From Xiphophorus maculatus (taxonomy: Eukaryota; Chordata; Actinopteri; Cyprinodontiformes; Poeciliidae), in the NCBI RefSeq assembly GCF_002775205.1, contig NC_036457.1, forward strand, positions 7,890,024-7,954,023: DNA of 64,000 nt, given 5' to 3'. The position numbers and the translations under genes are program-made. Below the pieces are notes generated by a model. It did not search any database, had not been told where the DNA came from, and saw only the letters and a list, made by a program, of their open reading frames with translations. Shown one piece after another: positions 50,721-63,440 of this stretch; position 1 is the first letter of the stretch; every line of letters begins with the position of its first letter.

Positions 50721-53700
50721 CTGTTCATTCAGCACCACTCCCCCCAAACACACCTCCTCCACCCGATCCCTCCCCTCTTCATGAAAAACCCCCACCCTCC
50801 CTTTAGTGTTTCCTAGTTTTCCAATGTTAGTAGATGGTTTCTATGTGTTGTTATTGTAATATTTTTTCATTCAGGCTTTAAAAAGTTTAATCAAAATTTA
50901 CATTTAGGATTTTTTGTTTTGTTTTGTTTTACCAAAATGTATATTGTTTGGCAAACTATTTGAATTACTTTAACTTTTTTTTGTGTGTTTTTGACAGTAC
51001 AAACACAATATATTTTCTTCTGATTTTACAGAAAAGTATCATTTTTAACGGGAAACTATTTAAAACACACACAAAAACCGCACTAAATTCTTAAAGTGTG
51101 GTGTGCCTCTGAATTTAACCCATATCACTAAATATTTTAAAGATCAAAACTGTACTTCTATCTGTCAATACACCTGCAAGTTTTATGGGATATGTCTCTA
51201 CCAGCTTTAGAGACTGACACTGACGCTCAGGCTCAGTTGGACTGGATGGAGAGCGCTTGTGAAAAATAATTTTCCAGTCTTGCAATCTCAAACTTGGTTT
51301 GAAGCAGCTATTTCGCTTTACATACTTTTTCACCAATAGATGGAGCCACTGAACCATACGTACGTAAATAAAGAAATTAAAATAAGAAACTAACAAAAAA
51401 TCTTAGCAGTATTAGCATTTTTTATTAACAAAAATGCTAATAAATTTGCAAATGCATATAAACAGTTATTTTTTGTTGAAACCTCTATAACATCTATAAG
51501 GGCCAGATTGCTGGAGTGCGCAACCAATAACTTAACTTTTTTAGGTCACACTGGCTTTTATTTGGTACTTTCTGACTACAGGGGGATTACATATTTATTC
51601 ATATGTTTACCAAATATATGAGTTTGTTTAAAATGTGTAAAACGAGACCCTATCCCTTCCACTTCTTAATCATAAAGGATTTTTGTTAGTCTATCATAAA
51701 AAATAATACTAAAAAAACTCACACACACACATTGAACTCTGTTCATAACATGACAGAAATGTAAAAATAATCAAAATGTATGAATACCGTTTTAAGACAC
51801 CATAAAGTTAAAGAGAGCCCCCAGTACAGTTGGTTTCCTCTCCACCTTTTGCCACAACTTCCTTACTGGTATTCATTTTATAACTCCACAGTTATTATTG
51901 AGTTATTAAGAATATAGCAAAGACATTGATTTAAGTTTAAATACTAAAAAACACAATATTAGCCTTTTAAGTCTATCAGGTTTTACCAGAAAATTCTTGT
52001 GAACCCTGTTCACATAAAAGTTTTTTGTAGAAACATTTTAATCCCTGAGGGACTATATGTACCACGACGGCTCTGTTTGGCAGACCAGTGACATAAATCA
52101 TCAAAGTCACTGTGGCTTTCAAACTCCCTAATTTCAGTCATTGGTGTGCATCACAAGAATGTTTTATGGTATTAAAATGAATCTGGTTCAAACTTAGACT
52201 GATGCTGCCAACGTGAGTCAGTTCAAAGTTTCTAAAGAATGCAGTTGTTAATTTTAGCTCTGAGAAAAACTGAGTTGTTTGCTATCAAACCTCGGTTCTT
52301 CTTATTTCAGGGACGTCAACTCTGAAAGCAGTAAAGTTTGTAGATTCAAAGAACTGAGTTGGATTTGTTTTATGTTGAAAAGGAAAAAGGAAATGGATCA
52401 TCATGATGCAAAAAGACAAATGTCAAGTGAAATATTGACCGTGGTCAAGTTTGATGACCTTTGGAGTCACTGGTTTCCAGTAAATGCTTCCCTAATGCGT
52501 TGTGCGTCAGAGCGAGATGAAGCTACGATTTGTTGAGGATGCTTTGAAGGCAGTTATGTTCATATTTTATTGCATTTGAGTGCTTATTTTTATTTGGGGG
52601 GGGGGGGGTTAATCCCAAATATTAATAGAAACATCTCTGGTTATAATACGTAAACAAACAAAATAATATTTTATGATTATTTCTTTACTTACAAAATACA
52701 TTTAAAAGTACATGAAAGTACATTTTCAACTTAAAGCAACCCTCAAATTTAACCTATGCATGTGCCAACCTGTTACTGACTAATAAATCTTGGCTAATCT
52801 TAAATTCCTCCCTTTGAGCTGGGACAGAAATAGCTCTACTTTCAATAAACAGGTCAATCAAGTCAGCTGTGACTGAGCCTGCATAAATCCTCCCTCATAA
52901 ATTGGAGTGCTGAAAGCCTCAGTCGATCAATGCATCAATTAATCCATAACACTTTAATTCAGAATTTGGCCTATCAGAAAAAAAGCAATTCAAAAGAAAT
53001 GTAAAAAAATCCTAATGATATAATAAATTGCCTTTTAGGCCATCACATGTATTAGATTGAAAACTTTAGGTTAACATGTGCAAAATTATGAACTTTTTTA
53101 CTTCTCTGCTGAACCATTAAGCTTTTTACGTCTGATCCATTCAAAACAATCGAACACACACAGAATGATGAAATGAGATTAAGGGAGTAGCCATAAGGCT
53201 TTCCGGTCATTGGAGTAGTGATGTCATTATTCAGAATGAGGAGAGGTCTGACAATGGAAAAGAGGAAATAGCAAGAGAAGCTTTATGAGCCCTCAGTGTT
53301 CAAGAAAACTGAATGGAAAAAAATTTCATTCTGAATTTACAAAAAAGCCTCTTATTTGTTTAATATCTCCTGATAGACACCTTCCAATCATGTCAGTGTC
53401 ATGCATGAAATAATCTCTTAGACTTTATAGAACAAGTTAAAAGCTTGTTCTTGTCATATGGTTTCTTTATTTTCTCTGACCAACAGCAAACTAAGATTTT
53501 TGGTTCCAGTACTGATGATGTTTGTTTCAATCCTGTTCGAAAGTATAACATATGCACTAAAGTTTTCAGTCTCATATAATTATTACAATTGCAAACTAAA
53601 TTGCAACCAGGCATACCAATTAAGTTGTAAAGCTGACACACAGAAATGAGGAGCATTTCTAACATGGTTTTCTGTTTCGTTATTGATAATCATTACATCT

Positions 53701-54014
53701 TGGTCATTTTCCAATATGAGTCTCAGCTGTTGATTCCCTGTTGTCCTGCAGGCATCCAGCTGCAGGGTAACCAGTGTTTTCTTTACTGCAAAATCTCCAT
53801 TATGTCCTTGTGAGTCACAGCTCTTCCTGCAGCTACAGACCCATTAAACAAAATTGTCCAGTGGCAGCTTCTGACCTCTGGCATGAACTGTGAGCATGGC
53901 ATCAAGGCTGGGCCCTCATTACTGTGATTCCAAAAAGGCAAAGCCTCATCTGCAGACAGATTTCATATTGGTTACCCAGGAGTGAACACACAAGATTAGA
54001 AACTTTGATGCAAA
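50721..54014. other. upstream intergenic stretch, no gene seen
   Basis: AT-rich. It includes an (AC) run near 51,719-51,730 and a G13 homopolymer at 52,596-52,608. A stretch near 51,745-51,800 faintly resembles a Tc1 end. No exon-like block was recognised. Confidence 0.45.
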
Positions 54015-54095
54015 CCTTACTGCTAAAGTATTCATACCTCCCAAACCTTCTCACATTTTGACACCTTGCAGACACAAGAATAGGGGCATTTTACC
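54015..54095 (+). mobile_element. Tc1/mariner terminal fragment (family B)
   Basis: 'aaagtattcatacctccc' and 'ttctcacattttgacacc...cagacacaa' match the 5' terminal region of the family B Tc1 elements. The match is cut off by a different repeat at about 54,110. Confidence 0.5.
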
Positions 54096-54111
54096 TTGAT
54101 TTCATGCAAAA

Positions 54112-54245
54112 TATCAACATTTTGCACCAACAGTGGTGCAGCAACAAGAAGGTTGTGGGTCCAAATCCAAGCCTGGTGTATTACTGCATGGAGATTGCAT
54201 GTTCTCCTTCTTTCCCCATCCAAACACATGGCCATTAGTTAAGTC
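54112..54245 (+). repeat. fragment of a common teleost dispersed repeat (SINE-like)
   Basis: 'gtggtgcagcaacaagaagg', 'gggtccaaatcc' and 'tgcatggagattgcatgttc' form a block I know as frequent in fish genomes, with a tRNA-like 'ggtccaaatcc' B-box look. No 3' tail or target duplication could be defined. Confidence 0.5.
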
Positions 54246-54604
54246 TGTCTCTTTAAATTGCCATTAATTGCGCTGTATCTCTATATTTCTCTACGATGGA
54301 ATGCAGCATTTTGTTGCAAACCAGCAACAAAATATTGCTTTGCAACAAAACGCAAACTGAAAACTAAAAATATATTTATGAAGTAAACTCCAGGGCAGAG
54401 ATGCAGGTTGTCATTAGTATAAACCAAGTAACTCAATATTATTACAGTGCCTTTGCACTGGATGTGTAAACAGTAATTCACTTGTAAGTTTCACCTTACC
54501 TAAACAGGCCTTTGGGTTGTTGACCTACTCTTTAAAATTTCAATTTACGATGTGCAAAGACACCAAGGCACAAGCAAGATGATGAGAAAGAGCACTTAGC
54601 TGGA

Positions 54605-54645
54605 CGTTTATGAGTTGAAACACTAAGTGTTTCAACTCATAAACG
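54605..54645. repeat. 41-nt near-perfect palindrome
   Basis: The 20-bp arms 54,605-54,624 and 54,626-54,645 are perfectly complementary around a single central A (54,625). No larger inverted structure surrounds it. Confidence 0.95.
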
Positions 54646-55084
54646 GTTCACCAGGCTGCCATACAAAACTGCAAATGAGTTTATGTAATGGGTTTTTACC
54701 TGTTTGCAAGTCTAGTAAGTTAAGGCACCACTTCCTGTAACAGCTGGTCCAGACTTTTTGATGCATTTCAGTGGTCATAGTGCATCAACATTTTGTTATA
54801 TCAGATCCTGGTTATCAGACATAGTGCTGTGTTATGAGCCCTCTTACAGTTTTCTTCTGTTCTCGCTGTTTTCTCACATGTAATTGTTTCAGAGAATCAA
54901 ATAACTTTTTGACTTTCAGTCAAAAGGCTGCCACAGAAGATGAAAGTATTGTCAAACATTCATGAACCAAAACAACACTCCAGGAATGTTCAAAAATGTT
55001 GATTCTACATAATACACCTTTTATATTGGAAAAAAAAGTTGATTTGTTTCTATGTGAGCAATTGTTAAATCATGACGTAACAGT

Positions 55085-55580
55085 GACTAGCTACATGTTT
55101 TGTTTAGTTTCACCACCTGCACCTGGTCTGATTACTGGCAGGCCTACAGAATCAATAAATCAATTAAATATATTTTGTCAAAACATTCTGTTGACCATGA
55201 ACATAAAAAGACCTGCATCACATCTTAATCCCTAGAACACTTGGAAATAGATTTTGTTGACTTAAGATGACAAAAGTACAACTCTTAAGGCTGGTGTGTT
55301 TGTCATTGCAGCTAGCATAAACATTAGCATTATGCTAATATGGTCAAATAAAGGTGGTGGTAGTGTGATGATATGGTGATGCCTCTGATTTAGCATAGAG
55401 AAAACTTGCTATAATTGTTGGATGATTGTTTTTTTTTTCTTTTTAGAATGAAATCCAAGACACCCTGGCAAGCCCACTTCTAAATGTCTCTAAAAATGAA
55501 GCTTTCGGATTGGTCTAGTTAAAGTCTGATGGATATGATGATCCAAAACCTTCCACTGCCTGTACAGATTTGCAAGTATA
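55085..55580 (+). mobile_element. Tc1/mariner relic (family C)
   Basis: 'ctggtctgattactggca' and 'agaatcaataaatcaatta' resemble the 5' leader. 'ggtggtggtagtgtgatg', 'gacaccctggcaagcccac' and 'ggtctagttaaagtctg' resemble internal transposase sequence of a second teleost Tc1 family. Large deletions separate the blocks, and no frame survives. Confidence 0.55.
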
Positions 55581-58499
55581 TTTTATCTGAGGTTGTGTTT
55601 TGGGTCAGATGAATGAAAGTGTTTTCCACCAAGCTTAAATAAACTTTTCCAGTTCTGATGAGAATTTTACCCAAAGGGGGTTAGTGGTTGAAGAATGTGC
55701 TCTGTTTCTCCTCATCCTCAACATTTCTGAGCTCCATCTTAAATCCTGTTTGGATTAGAAAAAAAAACCTGCCTTATATTCAAACTTGTACACCCACTTC
55801 TTGTTTATAAAACCCTCTGCAGTTGTATGCTGTATTGTCATTAAAAGCCCCAATTTATTAACTTAACAGTGACAAAATAACATCTAATTACTGCTGTCAT
55901 GCTCTATGCATGTGCATCTACTGTAAACACACACAGATGTAATAAATCTAGCTCCGCAGCTGTAACTGTAGAAGTTGCTTGGAGCGCTGTGTGTGCATGA
56001 GGCTAACTTAACTTCACTGGAGAACATATTACATAACACTGAGGACATCATTAAGGGCAATGCCATGCAGACAGGAGCTGTCCTACTCCTGGTTTCCACC
56101 CCCTGCCTCCTCCATATTTCCTGAAAGCATCTTGGGAGGGGTGCCCTTCAGCTGCCCACCTCTCATTACATGCAGATCAACATGGCCTGTAGCTTCCCGC
56201 TGACATTCAATTAGACTCCTTTTCCCATCATTTGCTCTGCCACCGTTACTCCTGCCATGGCCCCTGCTGTCATTTGCTAATTATTCTAAAACATCCCTCC
56301 AATTAGAGCTGACCCTGTTTATTATAGCCACGACGCCCCAGTGAGCGCTCCACACCTGTGCTGCCCTGCCTGATGAAGATTATTGTGGGGGAAATCACAT
56401 GTTTGCAATATTCAGAAAATAAAAAGCTTGACTGGTTAAAAGTTGTGGCTTTAATACCTCCACCCCTGAGCTGCAGACCTTTGGACATTTTGTTCTTTTT
56501 AAATTTTCCCACAGAGTTTGCGTCTGAGTCAAGCATGATCTCATAGTGTGTGAAGATTCAGGATATTTTGCATTATTTAAGAGAAAAGGTTTTCTTAAGT
56601 TACATCTAAATCAATGTTGTTAGCCTCCCACCAGTTATGTTGTCACCAAACATGACGTATTAAATTAAACCTGCGCTTTTTGTGTACAAAAACAGAAAAA
56701 TATTGGTATATGGAAATACAATCTTGGTTGATTTTCCACATTAGAGAAGGTAAAAACAATCCATCTTCATGTGTTAGACTAGTTTTATCCCAAAATAGTG
56801 CATGACCCAGTATTGATGTTCAAGTTTCATACTTTAACCTTTGACTTTTTAAATTGGGAGTCCAATAGATTGGTCAAAACATGACTGAATTCATCTACAC
56901 CATTTGTATTGACTACCGAATATTTTACACTTGTGGTTTATAGATGTCTCTTTTTCCAAAGAAGTGCTTTTTTAAACATACAGTTACGCATGCTCTCCCA
57001 TAATTTCATCCTTTGCACTATGACTATGCACACATTTGATGTAAATTCATAAAAGTATGTTTTGGCATCTTGATGATGATTAATTATCACAGACCCTAAT
57101 TTTCCCCCCATAGTTCTACAATAAACACTGACAGCATGTCTCTTTTTAGAACCAAAGTGAAAAAGGTTAGACGCAGGCTTTTAGTTACTGATTTAGCTCA
57201 GAGTGGATCGATGACATGAGGAACACTGGAGTTATTTTTATAAATCATGCATAAATCTGAAAGCCAGGAATGAATGTGAACAACAATTAGAATGTTAAAT
57301 TTATTGTAGGCGATTAGTCATATTAGTGACAGTCACTTTTAAATGCAGTGTAATGAAATTTCGTCACTTGCTTATTACTGAAAACTAAATGGTTATTGCG
57401 CTAATGGGTTGTTTTTAGAGTGGAAAAATGACTGTGCAATCAGAAAAACACATTTTTGCCATTTCAAATCATGTTTTCCTGCTTACAACTCGTTTATGTA
57501 AACATTTTAGGGAAATGTTTTTGTATCTTATCAGACAACAATAATGAGAATGTTAAAGGTTTCCTGAATCTGACCACTTTTACTGTTAATCTTTTACTTA
57601 TTTTTTCACAGTAAAAGAAAAATGTGCTTAATTCCTAATTGATTTTGCTACAATCTTTAAGAGGAAATGACAAGTAATAATTTCTCATTCCAACCTTTTC
57701 TGACTGATGACAAATGAAAACATCCAATAACATTTTACATTTCAAAACAGGTGCTTAAAAGTGATGTTTTGAGTTTCTTAGCTGACTATTCTTGTCTCAT
57801 GTCTCTGATTTCTAATATTTAACTCTCACTGCAGGACGCTAGCTTCTGCACATCTGGTCGCTATAGTTCTCTTCGCTGAGAGCTGTGGATGCAGCAAAGT
57901 AGCAGCTAATGACAAAAAAACATCAGGAAATGCAAACTATAAGGAGATAGGTGACAGAACTTCTATACAACGCCCCTGTTGGCAATAGATCATATGATGG
58001 GCATGAAAACTCATTGAGTGCAGGTTTAATTCATCCTACTACACCATCTGTCTCAGCTGTACTGTGTGCTTACCTGTAATTCATCAAGACACACCAAAAG
58101 AAGACCAGAGAGTCTCTTAACTGATGCCAGATTGTCCCCCAGTGATTGCTGTAATCTGACTCTTCTCCTTGCTATTTTACCAAAGTTTGCAAGATACTTT
58201 TCCCTTACCTCTTGGTGTCCTTAATCCTCAAGTCCCTTCCAAGTTTTTTTTAATACAACCACACAGGCATTAGTACCTCTGGTATACAGTTGCTGTTGTT
58301 TTGTTGACATCCATAAAGAGGATACACCAAAGTCATAATCTCCAATTTGCTACTTGCAAATCTGTGTGTGCACAACCATGTAGTGGATATAAATATGACA
58401 ATTTTCTTTCAATAATAATTAATTGTGAGGTTGACATTGCATACCTTCAACATGGGATCAAAAGTTATTATATTTTAGCAGCTGGTTGATTAAAAAGAT
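55581..58499. other. intergenic stretch, no gene seen
   Basis: No exon-like or repeat-end signal. Around 55,880-56,350 the sequence is somewhat more GC-rich but carries no recognisable coding frame. Confidence 0.45.
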
Positions 58500-58810
58500 G
58501 TTTCTCCAAAGTACTGGTGATCCAAAACACACCAGCAACTCCACCTGAAACCAAATAAATGAATAATATACTAAGTGAAGGTTTTGATGTAGCTTAATCA
58601 AGCTCTGGACTTTAACTTAAAACTTCATAACGTCTGAATTAAAACAATTTTGAAAATAAAAGAACAGTGAGTCACAATTCGAGACTCATTGAAAGTTAAA
58701 AGCCAGGACTCTCAAAGTTGACTCAACCTGTTGTTGGGTTAAGGGGCAACTACTTTTCACAAAGGGTCAGGTTGGTTTAAATTATTCTGTTTACAAATTA
58801 TATCTTTTTA
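58500..58810 (+). mobile_element. Tc1/mariner relic (family C, 3' part)
   Basis: 'gtgatccaaaacacaccagcaa', 'gaattaaaacaatttt' and 'ttaaggggcaactacttttc' with 'aaagggtcaggttggttta' follow the order of the 3' half and end of the family C element. It is heavily mutated. Confidence 0.6.
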
Positions 58811-60114
58811 TTTACTCGGCTTGTCTGTCATGACAAAAATAGCAAAACATGAACAATTCTGTAAGCAGAGATATACAGTACATCTCTCTGCCTAAAATGT
58901 GCACCTTATTTGATCTAATAAGTTTGACAGTCCTCTAAGTTTCAGTAAGAAGCTGCAGTTTCTCTATTTTTTAAGGTTTCCTGGATGTTCTCCAGAAATT
59001 TGCAGTTTCATCTGTTATTTGTGGTTTCTTCATGTTTTCTGAGTTGAGCGTAGCTAGGCAGCATAGACAGTGATGGTTTAACCTGTACTTGACTTATGTG
59101 TGCACAGTTTTATTGGCATTAAGCATGCACCGACAATGAGAGCATACACTTTTGTATGTAGTAATACTGAATACAACGAAGATCTGGCATAACAATTCTG
59201 TGCTGAAATGCTGAAAAAATACAATAAATCTAATTTTTTTAAATGAACTCGACTCCTGCAGTCACTGTTACGAGTTACTTTTTACGACAGCAGAAAACGT
59301 GTCTCAGTTGAATGGGAGGAAATGAGTGGTTAGCATCAGCATGACCAGCAGCTGCCACTGTGACCAGACAAACCTCCTTTGGTACTGGTTCTTTCCCTCA
59401 GAATCTGTCTTTCTTCGTGACTGCTCGTCCTTCTTGAGCACTCGTCCTTCTAATGAATGTCTGTGAATGAGTCACACTTGTTACCAATTTAACAGTTGTC
59501 TTGTTTTCACTCGTTGTGCATGAAAATCAACATGTTTTCTCAAAACAAAATCTCAGTTCTCAAAAATTGATAATAAAACTACTCTGTATCTTATACAAAG
59601 CACAATATTTTCCTGCAGTTGCAGAGAAAATGAGCAGCTTTAAACCCTAAAAGCAACATGTGTCATTTTTATTAATTTCAGCATATCTACAAAGCTGAGA
59701 AAGAATAGCTAAATTAAGTTACATTCTGAAACAAATAAGAAGAGGAACATAAGGTTGGACTGAACTCAACAGAGTTGGTTTTTGTGGCAGAATTTTATAG
59801 TGAGCTGGGAAGCTTTGCAGCTGCAAGCACGCTTCCACAAGCTCATTTATATGAGAACTGTGGGTGCACTGCTGTCAGATACAATATGTCCCACACTGTC
59901 ATTTCATGCTCTCTAAATTGTGATTCCTGCTGCTCCCTTCATACAGGGGTTGCTGCAGAAACACTTTCAGATGTATGATAAAGTTTATCCCAAAATCAAC
60001 TTAAGGGATGTTGCTGTTAACAAGAATTTGTCTTTTTTCAGAAACATTATACACAGAAACCATTGCCAGAAGCATTTGCTTGTCTGCTTTCACACACACA
60101 CACACACATATGAA
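58811..60114. other. intergenic stretch with a CA microsatellite
   Basis: Short shadow frames only. A (CA)9 repeat lies at 60,091-60,108, directly next to the following transposon relic. Confidence 0.5.
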
Positions 60115-60520
60115 TTTGAGTGACATCTCATTTATAATCTTTGGTGTTTATGGAAATCTTTGGTCATTCTACCAATTTATTGAATTGCCAAACAGAAATG
60201 CGTGATTTGTCTCCCCAGAGAACATGTTTCCAGTCCAGTGACATGATTACATCCAACACTTTCCAGTTCATTTGTGGATTTACGACTTTGATGCATTTGC
60301 TCAGCCATGGAAACTCACCTCATGAATATCTCCATGTACTGTTCTTGACCTAATCTGAAGGTCACATGACATTTGGAGGGCTGTAGTCGATGACTCTCTA
60401 AAAATGTGGTTATCTCTGCTCAACCCATGCCTCAGCATCTGTTGACACCACTCTGCAGTTTTATGTTGCTCCTAACTTTGTGATATAGTTTTTATGGATT
60501 GACACATATACTGTAACAAC
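60115..60520 (-). mobile_element. Tc1/mariner relic (third family, minus strand)
   Basis: The plus strand reads as the complement of a transposase gene: 'ccccagagaacatgtttcca', 'cagtccagtgac', 'gctcagccatggaaactcac', 'ctaatctgaaggtcacatga', 'ggagggctgtag' and 'gcctcagcatctgttgacac' are in family order. It is degenerate, and the ends are not defined. Confidence 0.6.
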
Positions 60521-61590
60521 ATACACCCTGACATTCATATGTATCCAAACCTAGAATGTAAACACAAAGTCCCTCTTCAAACTTAAACATACTCAGACAC
60601 TGTTTTTCTTGCTATCAGACACAAAGATAAACAAAGAGCAGCAGGACTGAACTCTAAGCTTTAAAAGGGTAAAAACAAGACAGAGGTCAGAGGTACCAGT
60701 AACATGTGGCTTCTATTAACACTTCACAGGACACAGATGATCTCGCAGAGGCGAAGTATGTTGAAGTTTGATTAGTATTATAATATAGTACAGCTTTTAT
60801 TGACATAAACATTATTGGTGCTGGATTTTACAAATGTTACAACACCGCCATCTTGCGGTCACTACATTAAACTGTTACACCCCACAACCTGTGGGCTTTT
60901 CCAACAAGTTTGGACATTTTAATAACAGTTTCAACAGTATTGAGAAATTCCATTTTTTTAAAAATCAAGAAAATATCTTTTAAATTTTTAGAAATGTAAT
61001 TAAAATGATTATTCTGATTAGAAATAAATAAGGGAAATAAATTATGTCAAGTTACAGACGTCAAAAACAATCAGCTACAGCTTGAAGCACTAAGCACTTG
61101 TCTGCAATATCTATGTTAACCACCGGATGGCGACATCTGCAGCATTTGCCTCATTTTCTTTCCAACGACTTTTATTTGCCATCTTCAAGTAATGTTTTGC
61201 CTAATCAAAGATTTAATTTTCAAAACACCATTCTGATACCTATGACAATTATTTAAAAAACAAACGATTTTTCTTAGCATAATATTACATGTTGCTGTGA
61301 CGTTTTAAGCTAATCGTTAATTTTGCAAGTTGACAGCCTTTGCTCAAAGTTGTGCTATATCAAACAAGAGAGCAAAAGTAGTGCGGCTCTCTCACGTCAG
61401 ACACGCGTCTATGTGACACCCTGCAACATGTGTTCGCCTGCTGGGTTACCGCACAAGAATACGTCAAAAAGGCGGTCCTTTGTGCATACCGGAGCAGAGG
61501 GTTCATATCCTGCTTCATTGTCGTGACAAACTCCTAACTGCATCTCATTGCCGCCTTGAAAACTGTCAGGACGTTAGTGCATTCAGCGGC
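60521..61590. other. intergenic stretch upstream of the 61.6-kb exon
   Basis: AT-rich until about 61,380, then CpG-containing sequence appears, consistent with an approaching promoter. Two short 'cgccatcttgcggtca'-type motifs (about 60,846 and 61,120) resemble tails of dispersed repeats. Confidence 0.4.
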
Positions 61591-61725
61591 ATGGAGGGGA
61601 CCAAAGGAGAGGAGCGGCAACCGGAGCAGGCAGCGTCTTTATTCGGGACGTCCGAGCTGGAGAGCCAGAGGATCAGCGCAGAGCGGAGGAAGAAGCGGAA
61701 TCACTGCTGTAAAATCATTATTGGG
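61591..61725 (+). CDS. putative first coding exon of an unidentified gene
   Basis: The ATG at 61,591 has a strong context (G at -3, G at +4) and is the first ATG in its frame. It opens 45 codons: an acidic, polar start (MEGTKGEERQPEQ), a Ser/Glu-rich middle, a basic cluster (RRKKR, residues 32-36) and HCCKIIIG, ending at a good donor, GGG|gtatgt (phase 0). The exon and its upstream 150 bp are rich in CpG compared with the region, as for a promoter-proximal exon. The basic cluster before a hydrophobic stretch could be the cytosolic side of a membrane segment, or KIIIG could begin a nucleotide-binding strand; neither can be decided here. I found no second exon before 64,000. If real, the gene is head-to-head with kcnk3 about 11 kb away. 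Confidence 0.5.
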
Positions 61726-62449
61726 GTATGTGTTGGAGCTAAAAAAACAACAACAACAGCAAAAAACTTTTAAGCTGGCATCACGTCAATTACTCACAAC
61801 TAAAATAAAGAAACTCAATATCGCGTTTTTAAGAGTCTGCAATAACTAGATTTTAAAGTTTTAATGCCTTCTTTGAAAAAAATGCAAGCTCAGATTCAAT
61901 TTAGACTTTTTGCAATTGTTTTATTGGTTAGTCAGTGTTAAGTTGCTACAACTTTCTTTTGCACTGCAGTGAAATCTCCATAAAATACAAAAACCACAGC
62001 TTCATGTCAACATTTTCACCCTGTTTGCTTTGCCCGTCATTAATCCACAGCTGTCACAGCTGAGACTGTCAGTGGTACCAGAGACTAATGTGGAAACTAA
62101 CTGTTTTCACTTCAGCGCAAAGAGACAGAGGCCAGGAAATGACCCGCAGGTGTCCTCCAGTTGTTTCTGTGGAAAGCAGAACTAGACCTCACAGCACAGT
62201 TTAGGTCAATTGGAAAGTCATGAGCAAAACATTTGACTCACTCTGGGTATTGACGGAGAAAATAAATTGTTCTATTTGTAGTTTATTCATGTTTTTTCTG
62301 CCAATTTTCCTTGAAAAATGCTGTTTTCCAGTTCATTAAATTCTTCAAAGCTAAAATCTACCTTTTTACAGGCTGTCAGTGAGTCATTAGACAAAATGTT
62401 CTTTGAATCACATTTTTTAATCAGGCTAATTTTGGGGCATTCAGATCCT
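61726..62449. other. probable intron of the 61.6-kb gene
   Basis: AT-rich sequence after the donor. No exon-like block was recognised. Confidence 0.4.
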
Positions 62450-63440
62450 TTGAATTTTCACACATTAATGGGATTGTATGTGATGGGCCAAAATGGTCAT
62501 CATGAAGTAGCAACACAACAAAACATTTTCAATACTTTTTCACAAATTAAAATCTATTGGCTGTGATGTGTTTAACTTCAGTTTTCAGTCCTCTTTTCCC
62601 TGATGCCCATAAATAAATACCAGTGCACCCAATGAACTACAGAAGCCGTATAATTAGAAAAGGGAATCCTCCTGTGAGTAACGTAAAGTTAGTATAAATA
62701 CAGCTGTTCTGTGAAGGCTTCAGATGTTTGTTAGAGAACAACGGGGACCAAGCAGCTTCATGAAGGCCACAAACACAGCAGACAATTCCGAGATCAAGTT
62801 GTAGAGACGTTTAAAGCAGAGTGGGATTATAAAACTATATGTCAGCTATATGTCTAGAAATGCGTTGGTCACACTAAAATCAAACATTTTGGCTTGCCTG
62901 CAGACCATGTCTATTATGAACACACCCTGCCCACAGTGAAACATGGTGGTAGTCATATCATGCTGTGGGCATGCTTCTCTATAGCAGGACAAGGGAGGCA
63001 GGATGGATGGAGCTAAGTAAGGGACAATCCTGGAGAACCAAAATGTTCTGATGCAATGGTTTAGATCAAAGTATACTCCTATGCTGGAATGGCCTAGTCA
63101 AAGTCCAAACCTTTATCCAATTGAAAACCTATAAAAAGTCTTGAAAATGAATGCTTACAGATATTGCTCATCCAGTCTGATTTGTCTTGAGATATTTTGA
63201 AAGAAGGAAAGACACATTGTAATCTATATATGTGTCAAACTGGTAGAAACACATTAAAACACTTGTCTGTAAATACAGAAAATGTTGGTTCTACAAACAG
63301 CTTTCGACTCAGGGAGCTAAGTACAAATGCACACCACACTTTTCAGATATTTTTTGGGGAAAATAAACTGAAAAGTATGTCTCTTTCTCTTCCACCTCCT
63401 AGTTATGCACTATTTTGTTTTGGTTTATTTAAATCTCCCC
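62450..63440 (+). mobile_element. Tc1/mariner relic (family B)
   Basis: Nearly end-to-end degenerate copy: 'gggattgtatgtgatgggcc', 'gtataaatacagctgttctg', 'cagatgtttgttagagaaca', 'cccacagtgaaacatggtgg', 'catgctgtgggcatgcttct', 'ggcctagtcaaagtccaaac', then 'ggttctacaaacagc' and 'acaaatgcacaccacacttt'. An internal deletion removes the first third of the transposase (between about 62,880 and 62,930). Stops and frameshifts leave no enzyme. Confidence 0.75.

Noticed and set aside
50351..50784. Plus-strand open frames of 119 and 70 codons
   Set aside because: Shadows of kcnk3 exon 1 and its GC-rich 5' region; the Ala/Gly/Arg-rich translation reflects CpG composition.
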